This document shows, one piece after another, positions 8,854-17,214 of a DNA stretch of 34,947 bases (within the stretch, counting starts at the first letter, position 1; the number at the start of each line of letters is the position of its first letter). The notes under the pieces are model-generated. The model ran no database searches and was not told the origin of the DNA. It was given only the letters and a program-made list of their open reading frames with translations. This DNA comes from Fimousia sp036311565. Its GTDB lineage: Bacteria > Bacillota > Clostridia > Lachnospirales > Lachnospiraceae. The translations under genes were made by a program, and so were the position numbers. The DNA lies in contig JAXJPR010000045.1 of assembly GCA_036311565.1 (NCBI GenBank), positions 1-34,947 of the forward strand, in the 5' to 3' direction.

Positions 8854-8897
8854 AAACCATGGACGAAGTACCATACCTGGTCATTCGTCTATGGTTT
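8854..8897. terminator. Bidirectional terminator between converging genes
   Basis: AAACCATGGACGAA (8854-8867) pairs with TTCGTCTATGGTTT (8884-8897), with one wobble pair, and an inner ACCA/TGGT pairing lengthens the stem. It lies between the ATPase gene (+) and the SGNH hydrolase gene (-). Confidence 0.7.
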
Positions 8898-8914
8898 ATC
8901 ATTGTAAAAAATCG

Positions 8915-9574
8915 CTATGCTATTTCTTTCCATTTTTCATCTAAAGATTCTATTTCTTCTTTTGTTATACTCTCCAAAACTGCTTCTGCCAGCTTTTTAT
9001 GATCTTTCGCATCCATATGTTCTTGATCGCGGCTGCTTGGTTTTGCTACATCAGACGCGGCCAAAAAACTGCATCCATAGCGAGAAGCTATTTCTTCATA
9101 TACATATTTCAATTTTTTTGAAGTTTCTACTGATTTCTGATTAAATTCTGGGTCAAATTCTTTTTTCCATACTTCTTCCCCTAAAAAAATCGGTGAGATA
9201 ATTAAAATTTTTATGTCCGGACTACTATCTCTTACTTGACAAATCAATTGTTCCAACCCTGCTCCAATTTCTTCTGCAGACGCATTATAATATGATTTAC
9301 AGTCATTGGTTCCCAGCATAATAATCACTCTTTCCAGTGGTTTATGACTTTCTAACAAAATGGAAAAAATCTTTGATCCGTTTCTTCCTAAACGACTGCG
9401 GTCATCAAAAATTGTCGTTCTTCCACATAATCCCTCTTCAATGATCCGATATCCTTTTGAATATAAATTCTCATTTAAAATTCCTGTCCATCGTGTATTC
9501 TCATCATATCTATCTTCTGTTCCGGGTATCAAACCATAAGTATTCGAATCACCAAAGCATAAAATTGTTTTCAT
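8915..9574 (-). CDS. SGNH/GDSL-family hydrolase
   Basis: This 219-residue cytoplasmic hydrolase carries the SGNH blocks in order: FGDSNT with the nucleophile Ser10, the block II Gly in GLCGRTT (about 48-54), GTND at 88-91 with the oxyanion Asn, and the DxxH pair Asp183/His186 in RDQEHMD. There is no signal peptide, so it acts inside the cell. The family covers arylesterases, acyl-thioesterases and carbohydrate deacetylases; the GLCGRTT and DDRS stretches resemble the arylesterase/TesA-like branch. The exact substrate cannot be told. GGAGAGAAG precedes the start codon. The gene stands alone. Confidence 0.85.
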   Translation of the reverse strand: MKTILCFGDSNTYGLIPGTEDRYDENTRWTGILNENLYSKGYRIIEEGLCGRTTIFDDRSRLGRNGSKIFSILLESHKPLERVIIMLGTNDCKSYYNASAEEIGAGLEQLICQVRDSSPDIKILIISPIFLGEEVWKKEFDPEFNQKSVETSKKLKYVYEEIASRYGCSFLAASDVAKPSSRDQEHMDAKDHKKLAEAVLESITKEEIESLDEKWKEIA

Positions 9575-9707
9575 ATGTCCACTTCTCTCCTTATTCCTAC
9601 TTAATCTATATGTTATATAGGATATTATATTATTTTTTTCTTACTGTCAACCAGAAATTTTATAATCAATAGAAACTTTTCCCGGTTATTCTTAAATATT
9701 TAAAGAA

Positions 9708-9732
9708 GATTTTGAAGAATTCTTTCAAAATC
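9708..9732. promoter_or_regulatory. Palindrome abutting the carB -35 element
   Basis: GATTTTGAA (9708-9716) and TTCAAAATC (9724-9732) are perfect inverted repeats around GAATTCT. The palindrome ends 1 base before the carB -35 hexamer, which is a position used by activators or repressors. It does not fit an arginine box or the PyrR leader RNA, so the binding protein is unknown. Confidence 0.45.
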
Positions 9733-9733
9733 C

Positions 9734-9761
9734 TTGTGATTTTCCCAACTTTCATTATAAT
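9734..9761 (+). promoter_or_regulatory. carB promoter
   Basis: TTGTGA (9734-9739) and TATAAT (9756-9761) are 16 bp apart. Transcription would begin near 9768, leaving a short leader of about 40 nucleotides that is too short for a PyrR-type attenuator. Confidence 0.6.
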
Positions 9762-9806
9762 AATAAAAGAAGGAATTGAAAAATTAATTTAAAAAGGAGA
9801 ACTTTT

Positions 9807-12800
9807 ATGCCAAAAAGAACTGATATTCACAAAGTACTCATCATTGGTTCCGGTCCAATTATTATTGGCCAAGCCTGTGAATTCGATTATTCCGGTACTC
9901 AGGCCTGCAAAGCATTAAAGAAACTCGGTTATGAAATCGTATTAGTAAACTCTAACCCTGCTACCATTATGACTGACCCTGAAACCGCTGATGTTACTTA
10001 CATTGAACCATTAAATGTTGAACGTCTCGAACAGATCATCGAAAAGGAACGCCCTGATGCTCTGTTGCCAAACTTAGGCGGACAGTCTGGTCTGAATCTT
10101 TGTGCAGAACTTAGTAAAGCTGGTGTTCTGGATAAATATAATGTAAAAGTTATTGGTGTTCAGATCGATGCCATTGAACGTGGGGAAGACCGTATTGAAT
10201 TTAAAAAAGCCATGGACAAACTTGGTATCGAAATGGCACGCAGTGAAGTTGCTTATAGTGTAGAAGAAGGTCTTGCAATTGCGGATCGTCTTGGATATCC
10301 TGTCGTACTTCGCCCAGCCTATACTATGGGTGGTGCTGGTGGCGGTCTTGTATATAATAAAGACGAATTAAAGACCGTTATCGCCAGAGGCCTTCAGGCC
10401 AGCTTGGTTGGACAGGTTTTAGTAGAAGAATCTATCTTGGGATGGGAAGAATTAGAATTAGAAGTTGTCCGTGACGCAGACAACAACATGATTACGGTCT
10501 GCTTCATTGAAAACATTGATCCATTAGGTGTTCACACAGGAGATTCTTTCTGTTCTGCACCAATGCTTACCATTTCTGAAGAATGTCAGAAACGTCTTCA
10601 GGAACAGGCATATAAAATCGTAGAGTCTGTTCAGGTAATCGGTGGTACGAATGTACAGTTTGCGCACGACCCAGTGTCTGACCGTATTATTGTTATCGAA
10701 ATTAATCCTCGTACTTCTCGTTCTTCTGCACTTGCTTCTAAAGCAACCGGCTTTCCAATTGCTTTAGTTTCTGCTATGCTTGCAACTGGATTAACTTTAA
10801 AAGATATCCCTTGCGGAAAATACGGAACTTTAGATAAATATGTACCAGATGGTGATTATGTTGTAATCAAATTTGCTCGTTGGGCATTTGAAAAATTCAA
10901 AGGCGTGGAAGATAAATTAGGAACCCAGATGCGTGCCGTAGGTGAAGTTATGAGCATTGGTAAGACCTACAAAGAAGCATTCCAGAAAGCAATTCGAAGC
11001 TTAGAAACTGGTCGCTATGGTCTGGGACATGCAAAAGATTTTGATACAAGATCAAAAGAACAGCTTTTAAAAATGTTAATTACTCCTACCAGCGAACGCC
11101 ATTTCATCATGTATGAAGCATTAAGAAAAGGTGCTACTGTAGATGAAATTTATGAGTTAACAAAGGTAAAACACTGGTTTATTGAACAAATGAAAGAGCT
11201 GGTTGAAGAAGAGGAAGCTTTATTAGCATCAAAAGGAAATATGCCTGCAGATGATTTACTGATTACAGCGAAAAAAGACGGCTTCTCTGATAAATATTTA
11301 AGCCAGATTTTAGAAATTCCTGAAGAAGATATCAGAAATCGAAGAATTTCACTTGGAGTGGAAGAAGCATGGGAAGGTGTTCACGTAAGCGGTACCCAGG
11401 ACAGTGCTTATTATTATTCTACTTATAACGCACCAGACAAAAATCCTGTAAATGAAGAGAAACCTAAAATCATGATTTTAGGCGGCGGTCCAAACCGTAT
11501 TGGACAGGGTATCGAATTTGATTACTGCTGCGTACATGCATCTTTAGCATTGAAAAAACTTGGTTTTGAAACGATTATTGTAAACTGTAATCCAGAAACA
11601 GTATCTACAGACTACGATACTTCTGATAAATTATATTTTGAACCATTAACATTAGAAGATGTATTAAGTATTTATAAGAAAGAAAAACCATTGGGTGTAA
11701 TTGCCCAGTTCGGTGGCCAGACACCTTTAAACTTAGCTGCTGAATTAGAGAAAAATGGTGTAAAAATCTTAGGAACTTCTCCTTCTGTTATTGACCTTGC
11801 AGAAGACCGTGATTTATTCCGTGAAATGATGGAAAAATTAGAAATTCCTATGCCAGAATCTGGAATGGCAACTACCGTAGAAGAAGCTTTAAAAATTGCT
11901 GAAGAAATTGGTTATCCAGTTATGGTTCGCCCATCTTACGTATTAGGCGGACGTGGTATGGAAGTAGTATACGATGCAGAAAGCATGACAGGATATATGG
12001 AAGCTGCTGTTGGTGTAACTCCTGACCGACCAATCTTAATTGACCGTTTCTTAGGACATGCTACAGAATGTGAAGCAGATGCTATCAGTGATGGCACTCA
12101 TGCATTCGTACCTGCTGTAATGGAACACATTGAACTTGCTGGTGTTCACTCCGGTGACTCTGCTTGTATTATTCCTTCTGTTCATATTTCAGCTGAAAAC
12201 GTAGCAACCATTAAAGAATATACAAGAAAAATCGCTGAAGAAATGCATGTATGTGGTTTAATGAATATGCAGTATGCAATTGAAAACGGAAAAGTTTATG
12301 TATTGGAAGCAAATCCTCGTGCATCCCGTACCGTTCCACTTGTTTCAAAAGTATGTAACATTCGCATGGTACCTCTGGCTACTGATATTATTACTTCCGA
12401 ATTAACCGGACGTCCATCACCAGTTCCAGAATTAAAAGAACAGGTCATTCCAAACTATGGGGTAAAGGAAGCAGTATTCCCATTCAACATGTTCCAGGAA
12501 GTTGACCCTGTATTGGGCCCTGAAATGCGTTCTACTGGTGAAGTATTAGGATTATCTCCATATTATGGAGAAGCATTCTGCAAAGCCCAGGAAGCAACAC
12601 AGTTAAAACTCCCATTAGAAGGAACTGTATTAATTTCTGTAAACCGCAAAGATAAAGCAGAAGTTGTTGAACTGGCACAAATGCTTGCCGAAGACGGATT
12701 TGATATCATCGCTACTTCTGGCACACATAAACTGATCAGTGAAGCTGGTATTCCTGCAAAGAAAGTAAAGAAACTTTCTGAAGGCCGTCCAAATATTCTG

Positions 12801-13031
12801 GATCTGATTACAAATGGAGATATTCAGTTGATCATCAACTCTCCAATTGGAAAAGACAGTGTGAATGACGATAGTTATCTTCGTAAGGCGGCTATTAAAG
12901 CAAAGGTTCCTTACTTTACGACCATTGCAGCTGCCATGGCAACAGCAAAAGGAATCCGTTACATTAAAAATAATGGAAGCGGTGAAGTAAAATCCTTGCA
13001 AGAACTTCACAATGAAATTCATGACAAATAA
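9807..13031 (+). CDS. carB: Carbamoyl-phosphate synthase large subunit
   Basis: The large subunit makes carbamoyl phosphate from ammonia, bicarbonate and two ATP, feeding pyrimidines and arginine. At 1074 residues it is full length. The N-terminal carboxyphosphate ATP-grasp half begins with KVLIIGSGPIIIGQACEFDYSG. A central oligomerisation region follows, then the second ATP-grasp half starting IMILGGGPNRIGQGIEFDYC near residue 552. A C-terminal MGS-like allosteric domain lies around residues 930-1060 (ATSGTHKLISEAGI, NSPIGKDS). Both halves keep the ATP-grasp signatures EINPRTSRSSALASK and EANPRASRTVPLVSK. AAAAGGAGA precedes the ATG. There is no carA (glutaminase subunit) next to it, so the partner must be encoded elsewhere. 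It has its own promoter and terminator. Confidence 0.97.
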   Translation: MPKRTDIHKVLIIGSGPIIIGQACEFDYSGTQACKALKKLGYEIVLVNSNPATIMTDPETADVTYIEPLNVERLEQIIEKERPDALLPNLGGQSGLNLCAELSKAGVLDKYNVKVIGVQIDAIERGEDRIEFKKAMDKLGIEMARSEVAYSVEEGLAIADRLGYPVVLRPAYTMGGAGGGLVYNKDELKTVIARGLQASLVGQVLVEESILGWEELELEVVRDADNNMITVCFIENIDPLGVHTGDSFCSAPMLTISEECQKRLQEQAYKIVESVQVIGGTNVQFAHDPVSDRIIVIEINPRTSRSSALASKATGFPIALVSAMLATGLTLKDIPCGKYGTLDKYVPDGDYVVIKFARWAFEKFKGVEDKLGTQMRAVGEVMSIGKTYKEAFQKAIRSLETGRYGLGHAKDFDTRSKEQLLKMLITPTSERHFIMYEALRKGATVDEIYELTKVKHWFIEQMKELVEEEEALLASKGNMPADDLLITAKKDGFSDKYLSQILEIPEEDIRNRRISLGVEEAWEGVHVSGTQDSAYYYSTYNAPDKNPVNEEKPKIMILGGGPNRIGQGIEFDYCCVHASLALKKLGFETIIVNCNPETVSTDYDTSDKLYFEPLTLEDVLSIYKKEKPLGVIAQFGGQTPLNLAAELEKNGVKILGTSPSVIDLAEDRDLFREMMEKLEIPMPESGMATTVEEALKIAEEIGYPVMVRPSYVLGGRGMEVVYDAESMTGYMEAAVGVTPDRPILIDRFLGHATECEADAISDGTHAFVPAVMEHIELAGVHSGDSACIIPSVHISAENVATIKEYTRKIAEEMHVCGLMNMQYAIENGKVYVLEANPRASRTVPLVSKVCNIRMVPLATDIITSELTGRPSPVPELKEQVIPNYGVKEAVFPFNMFQEVDPVLGPEMRSTGEVLGLSPYYGEAFCKAQEATQLKLPLEGTVLISVNRKDKAEVVELAQMLAEDGFDIIATSGTHKLISEAGIPAKKVKKLSEGRPNILDLITNGDIQLIINSPIGKDSVNDDSYLRKAAIKAKVPYFTTIAAAMATAKGIRYIKNNGSGEVKSLQELHNEIHDK

Positions 13032-13041
13032 ATGAGTACAA

Positions 13042-13074
13042 AAAATCCGCAGATTTACTGTCTGCGGATTTTTC
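13042..13074 (+). terminator. carB terminator
   Basis: AAAATCCGCAGA (13042-13053) and TCTGCGGATTTT (13061-13072) form a perfect 12-bp stem ending in a T-run. It separates carB from the PurF-like gene. Confidence 0.88.
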
Positions 13075-13113
13075 TATTACTTTTATTTTAACAGCTATCA
13101 TGAAAGTTTTTTC

Positions 13114-13142
13114 TTGTGTCTCACTCCGAATTTCGCTATAAT
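13114..13142 (+). promoter_or_regulatory. Promoter of the PurF-like gene
   Basis: TTGTGT (13114-13119) and TATAAT (13137-13142) are 17 bp apart. The leader is about 75 nucleotides and shows no obvious purine-riboswitch core. Confidence 0.6.
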
Positions 13143-13223
13143 AAGATTGGAAAAAATGTGAAGAATTTTTTCCATCAATAGAAACTATATAAAGACTATC
13201 TATAGAATGAATTGGAGGAAATT

Positions 13224-14630
13224 ATGGGAGGTTTTTTTGGTGTAACTTCAAAACGGGATTGTGTCTTTGATCTATTTTTTGGAACTGATTATCATTCCCA
13301 CCTAGGAACCAGACGTGCAGGAATGGCTGTCTATAATAAAGAACTCGGATTTGATCGTGCAATTCACAATATTGAAAATTCACCATTCCGTACAAAATTT
13401 GATAAAGATGCTAATACCATGCATGGTTTTATGGGAATTGGATGTATTTCTGACTATGAACCACAACCATTAATTATTCGTTCCCATCATGGTACTTATG
13501 CTATTATGACCGTTGGGAAGATTAACAACGTGGATGATATCATAAACTCTACCTTCAAAAAGGGGCATACACACTTTTTAGAAATGAGCGGTGGGGATAT
13601 TAATGCCACTGAACTTGTCGCTTCCATTATTAATCAAAAAGATAATTTAATCGAAGGAATCCAATACGCACAGGATGTAATCAATGGTTCCATGACCATG
13701 CTTCTTATGACTCCAAAAGGAATTTATGCTGCCAGAGACAAACTGGGCAGAACTCCTGTTTCTATTGGAAAAAAGGAAGATGGCTACTGTCTATCCTTTG
13801 AAAGCTTTGCCTATTTAAATCTTGGATATTCTCCTGAACGAGAGTTAGGACCTGGTGAAATTGTCATCGCAACACCGGAAGGTGTACGTACTTTAGTAAA
13901 ACCTGGAGAGGATATGAAAATCTGTACCTTCTTATGGGTATACTATGGATATCCGTCTTCTTCTTATGAAGGCATCAGTGTAGAAAAAATGCGTTATCAT
14001 TGCGGACAAAAGTTGGCGCAGCGTGATAATGCAACACCGGATACGGTTGCCGGTGTGCCTGATTCTGGGATTGCTCATGCGATTGGATATGCCAATGAAT
14101 CTGGAATCCCATTTTCCAGACCATTTATTAAGTATACCCCAACATGGCCTCGTTCTTTTATGCCGACAATTCAGAGTAAACGCGATTTAATTGCAAAGAT
14201 GAAGCTGATTCCAGTTCACGATTTAATTCAGGACAAACGTCTATTATTAATCGATGATTCCATCGTACGCGGAACCCAGCTTCGTGAAACGACAGAATTC
14301 TTATATCAGAGTGGTGCAAAAGAAGTTCACGTTCGCCCTGCATGTCCTCCGATTATGTTTGGATGCAAATATTTGAATTTCTCACGTTCTACTTCTGAAA
14401 TGGATTTAATTACCAGACGTATCATTTGTGACATGACCGGCGATTATAAACATGTAAATTTAACTCCATTCTGCAATCCAGATACAGAAGAATACAAAGA
14501 GATGGTTGCGCGCATCTGCAAGCAGTTAAACTTTACTTCCCTTCATTATCACCGCTTGGACGACATGATTGAATCGGTAGGCCTTGACCGCAGTAAACTT
14601 TGTACTTATTGCTGGGACGGTCAGGAATAA
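13224..14630 (+). CDS. PurF-like amidophosphoribosyltransferase paralogue without the glutaminase nucleophile
   Basis: This 468-residue protein has the PurF architecture: an N-terminal class II glutamine amidotransferase-like domain (about 1-220) and a C-terminal phosphoribosyltransferase domain. The PRPP loop LLIDDSIVRGTQ (341-352) is intact. Four Cys, 234, 381, 460 and 463, sit where Bacillus subtilis PurF binds its 4Fe-4S cluster. The true enzyme matures to an N-terminal Cys in CGVFG; here the sequence is MGGFFG, with Gly in that place. The QHRGQEG block reads GTRRAGM, and the HNGN oxyanion block reads TVGKIN. Glutamine hydrolysis therefore looks impossible. I start at ATG 13224, because the earlier TTG at 13212 overlaps the GGAGG binding site. 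It may use free ammonia or do something else. Confidence 0.85.
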   Translation: MGGFFGVTSKRDCVFDLFFGTDYHSHLGTRRAGMAVYNKELGFDRAIHNIENSPFRTKFDKDANTMHGFMGIGCISDYEPQPLIIRSHHGTYAIMTVGKINNVDDIINSTFKKGHTHFLEMSGGDINATELVASIINQKDNLIEGIQYAQDVINGSMTMLLMTPKGIYAARDKLGRTPVSIGKKEDGYCLSFESFAYLNLGYSPERELGPGEIVIATPEGVRTLVKPGEDMKICTFLWVYYGYPSSSYEGISVEKMRYHCGQKLAQRDNATPDTVAGVPDSGIAHAIGYANESGIPFSRPFIKYTPTWPRSFMPTIQSKRDLIAKMKLIPVHDLIQDKRLLLIDDSIVRGTQLRETTEFLYQSGAKEVHVRPACPPIMFGCKYLNFSRSTSEMDLITRRIICDMTGDYKHVNLTPFCNPDTEEYKEMVARICKQLNFTSLHYHRLDDMIESVGLDRSKLCTYCWDGQE

Positions 14631-14665
14631 CAATACTCATTATTTTAAACAAAGGAATAAAAACT

Positions 14666-14890
14666 ATGAACCCAATGCATTTAATGAAATTAAAGGGATT
14701 ATGGGATGATTTTGTATCCCGTCATCCAAAATTTCCAAACTTTATAAGAGCAATTGCCCAAACGGGAATAAAAGAAGGCTCTATTTTGGAACTAAAAGTA
14801 ACTGATCCAGATGGGAAATCTTATATTACCAATATTAAGGTTGCAAAAAAAGATCTAGAATTGTTCCAGACACTTCAGAAATTAAAATAG
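14666..14890 (+). CDS. Small conserved-looking hypothetical protein
   Basis: This is a 74-residue basic protein without membrane segments. It starts MNPMHLMKLKGLWDDFVSRH, has a middle KEGSILELKV followed by a predicted beta strand pair, and ends in a Lys/Leu helix. I do not recognise a named family. The ATG at 14666 has AAAGGA 9 bases upstream. The gene lies 35 bases after the PurF-like stop with no terminator between, so the two are probably co-transcribed, and a strong terminator follows at 14899. The alternating hydrophobic and charged pattern suggests a compact alpha/beta fold. Function unknown. Confidence 0.7.
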   Translation: MNPMHLMKLKGLWDDFVSRHPKFPNFIRAIAQTGIKEGSILELKVTDPDGKSYITNIKVAKKDLELFQTLQKLK

Positions 14891-14898
14891 CAAACTGA

Positions 14899-14948
14899 GA
14901 AACGATGAGAATGCTCTTCTTTGAGTCTTCTCATCGTTTCTATTTTTT
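14899..14948. terminator. Strong terminator after the PurF-like unit
   Basis: GAAACGATGAGA (14899-14910) pairs perfectly with TCTCATCGTTTC (14929-14940) and is followed by TATTTTTTC on the plus strand. It probably also serves the converging PHP phosphatase gene. Confidence 0.88.
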
Positions 14949-14967
14949 CAAAAAAAGTTTCCTGATC

Positions 14968-15753
14968 CTATAATTCCCAAAATACTGGCTTCATTTTCTC
15001 AAATGTACAAAAATGCGTAAACCCTATTTCTTTTAGAATTTCTTTTACTTCATCCATATGATCTGCCAAATGCTGCGTTTCATGGGTATCAGAGCCAAGG
15101 GTAATAATTTTTCCACCCAGCTTATGATAAAGTTTTAAAATTTCTCTGGATGGTGTTAAATCCTTTAGTCCATATTTAAAGCAGGATGTATTCACTTCAA
15201 TTCCTTTTCCGTCAGCAATTGCCTGCCGAAGAATTTTTTCTACAATCTCCATGATGTTTTCATCCGGGTAATCTCCATATGGATCATATCGTTTGATCAT
15301 ATCCAGGTGTCCAAGAACAGCATAATTCTTATAAATCTTTAATGCATCATAGATTCCCTGATAATAAGCCCGATGTATTTCTTCTTGACTTTTTCCTTCC
15401 TGGAAATGATAATTCCAAAATTCCTTATTCCCGACCTGATGATTACTTAAAATTACGAAATCAAACGGATATTTTTCAAAATCTTCCTGGAATTGTTTGG
15501 CTGTATGTGGTTGGACCCCAAATTCAATCCCTGCTTTAATCGTTATGATTCCTTTATATTTCTTCTGCATGCTTGTGATTTCTTCAAAATAACTTTCATA
15601 ATCACAATTTAAATCCGTTTTGACACCATAATCCACATGCTCCGTAAATGTAATTTCATCAAGGCCAATGGAAATAGCTTTTTGAATCATTTCTTCCATT
15701 GGACACTCAGAATCATCGCTATAATAAGTATGTACATGATAATCTGCCTTCAT
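14968..15753 (-). CDS. PHP-type histidinol-phosphatase (HisJ family)
   Basis: This enzyme would remove phosphate from L-histidinol phosphate, the penultimate stage of histidine synthesis. At 261 residues it has the expected size and the PHP metal-binding blocks: DYHVHTYYSDDS at 4-15 (HxH), FTEHVDYG near 36, AGIEFG near 74, LGHLDM near 148 and LGSDTHE near 219. These give a trinuclear metal site in the family. No other his genes are nearby, so the histidine role is inferred from family resemblance; some relatives act on other phosphoesters. It begins 24 bases after the VOC gene and is probably co-transcribed with it. Confidence 0.82.
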   Translation of the reverse strand: MKADYHVHTYYSDDSECPMEEMIQKAISIGLDEITFTEHVDYGVKTDLNCDYESYFEEITSMQKKYKGIITIKAGIEFGVQPHTAKQFQEDFEKYPFDFVILSNHQVGNKEFWNYHFQEGKSQEEIHRAYYQGIYDALKIYKNYAVLGHLDMIKRYDPYGDYPDENIMEIVEKILRQAIADGKGIEVNTSCFKYGLKDLTPSREILKLYHKLGGKIITLGSDTHETQHLADHMDEVKEILKEIGFTHFCTFEKMKPVFWEL

Positions 15754-15777
15754 AATAATTTCACCATCCTATATTTA

Positions 15778-16161
15778 CTAAATTGTAATTTCTATCTGAT
15801 TTCCCTCAATGGCTGCAACACAGCTTTCATAATATCCATCTCCTGTGGTTCTTGGCCCGCTGATTACTTCATACCCATCCTCTTTTAAACGGTTTGTCAA
15901 TTCATCAACCTTTTCTTTGTTTCCAACAGAAAACGCAATATGAATCAATCCTGTACGCGCTAACCCTTTTTCTTCATCCTGCATACCTGGCTTATTCATA
16001 ATTTCCAATCGGCTTCCATCTTGAAAAGATAAAAAATAGGAACGGAATCCCGTTTTCTGATTGTGGTACATATCATTCGATTCGGCTTCAAAATACGTTT
16101 CAAAAAACTCTCTGGTACTTTCTAAATTATTTACATACATCGCAATGTGTTCTATTTTCAT
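15778..16161 (-). CDS. VOC-family (glyoxalase/bleomycin-resistance fold) protein
   Basis: This is a 127-residue single vicinal-oxygen-chelate unit with two beta-alpha-beta-beta-beta modules. It starts KIEHIAMYVNNLESTREFFE, with His5 as a likely metal ligand. The second module begins RTGLIHIAFSVG near residue 70 and ends with EGNQIEIT, providing the usual terminal Glu ligand. The family includes glyoxalase I, dioxygenases and antibiotic-binding proteins; no feature fixes the substrate. GAAGGGAG precedes the ATG. It is the first gene of a two-gene unit with the PHP phosphatase and is divergent from the AraC regulator. Confidence 0.82.
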   Translation of the reverse strand: MKIEHIAMYVNNLESTREFFETYFEAESNDMYHNQKTGFRSYFLSFQDGSRLEIMNKPGMQDEEKGLARTGLIHIAFSVGNKEKVDELTNRLKEDGYEVISGPRTTGDGYYESCVAAIEGNQIEITI

Positions 16162-16280
16162 TTTTTCTCCCTTCTTTTTCTAAAATTAATTCTTATGTTA
16201 TAATAATAGTATAAAAAAAATTAACAAACTACCACGATATTGTATGATTATTATAACAATCGTATTTTAAAGGAGTAACA

Positions 16281-17189
16281 ATGAAACATATCACTCAAAT
16301 TATGCCAGATGCTTCTGAAATCATTAATTATGACACCATCGGTATTCCATTACATATTCAAAAATGTTTTTTATCAAATTATCCAAAGATGCATGCACTC
16401 TGTCACTGGCATGAAGATATTGAAATTATTCATATTTTGGAAGGACAGATGAATTACTATGTAAATGGAACAAAACTATTATTAAATGAAACAGATACAT
16501 TAATGATAAATTCAAAACAAATGCATTATGGTTATTCCCATAGGAATCAAAACTGTACCTTTATTTGCTTTTTATTTCATCCGAATCTATTCACACAAAA
16601 TACTTTACTGTATCAGAATTATATTCATCCTGTCATTCAGGCTTCCTCTATGGATTATCTGCTCTTTTCAAGGGAAAATCCATCTTATAGAACCGTTTGT
16701 ACTTTAATGACCAATATCTTAGAATTAAAGGAAGAAGGGCATATAGGATATGAACTAGAAGTGATCGGGAAAATTCATCAATTATGGAATATTATCTTTC
16801 ACTACTATAAACATAATCTTCCTAATAATGACTTTGATCTTTCTCCCGATCTTGCCGCTCAAAAAAACATGGTATCTTATATCTGCCAGCATTACCAGGA
16901 AAAACTATCTTTATCTGACATTGCCTCTGCCGGAAATGTATGCCGCAGTAAATGTTGTATGATTTTTAAACGCTATCTTCAGCAATCACCCATTGAATTT
17001 TTAAATTACTACCGATTGGAGATTAGCCTAAATTTATTGAAAAATACAACAGAGAATATTACAAATATTGCCCTGACTTGCGGATTTAATCATTTAAGTT
17101 ATTATTCTAAATTATTTTTTCGCAGATATGGATGTACTCCAAGAAATTATCGAAGGCAGTATTCTAAAAATTACAAAGGCAGAGTATAA
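16281..17189 (+). CDS. AraC-family transcriptional regulator with cupin sensor domain
   Basis: This 302-residue regulator has an N-terminal cupin (about residues 20-110; HALCHWHEDIEIIHILEGQ and LMINSKQMHYGYSH) and a C-terminal pair of helix-turn-helix motifs (about 195-295). The first HTH is KLSLSDIASAGNVCRSKCC; the second is NITNIALTCGFNHLSYYSKL followed by the family signature GCTPRNYRRQY. Such proteins usually sense a sugar or small aromatic compound. No sugar operon is beside it; the divergent VOC-phosphatase pair is the nearest possible target. AAAGGAG lies before the ATG. A hairpin at 17178-17198 overlaps its stop codon. Confidence 0.9.
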   Translation: MKHITQIMPDASEIINYDTIGIPLHIQKCFLSNYPKMHALCHWHEDIEIIHILEGQMNYYVNGTKLLLNETDTLMINSKQMHYGYSHRNQNCTFICFLFHPNLFTQNTLLYQNYIHPVIQASSMDYLLFSRENPSYRTVCTLMTNILELKEEGHIGYELEVIGKIHQLWNIIFHYYKHNLPNNDFDLSPDLAAQKNMVSYICQHYQEKLSLSDIASAGNVCRSKCCMIFKRYLQQSPIEFLNYYRLEISLNLLKNTTENITNIALTCGFNHLSYYSKLFFRRYGCTPRNYRRQYSKNYKGRV

Positions 17190-17214
17190 AACTCTGCCCA
17201 TTCATGCAATTTTT
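17178..17214. terminator. Terminator shared by the AraC and Nudix genes
   Basis: GGCAGAGT (17178-17185) pairs with ACTCTGCC (17191-17198), followed on the plus side by a run of six T at 17210. The AraC stop codon lies inside the hairpin, and the Nudix gene converges from the other side. Confidence 0.6.

Noticed and set aside
12630..13022. 130-codon open frame antisense to carB
   Set aside because: It is the mirror of the conserved carB C-terminal domain, with Cys/Phe-rich composition and no ribosome binding site.
13212..13223. Earlier TTG start for the PurF-like gene
   Set aside because: The GGAGG at 13214-13218 would lie inside the coding region; the ATG at 13224 is correctly spaced from it.
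16200..16270. ATTGT/ACAAT repeat between the VOC and AraC genes as an operator
   Set aside because: Arms are only five bases in very AT-rich DNA and could occur by chance.
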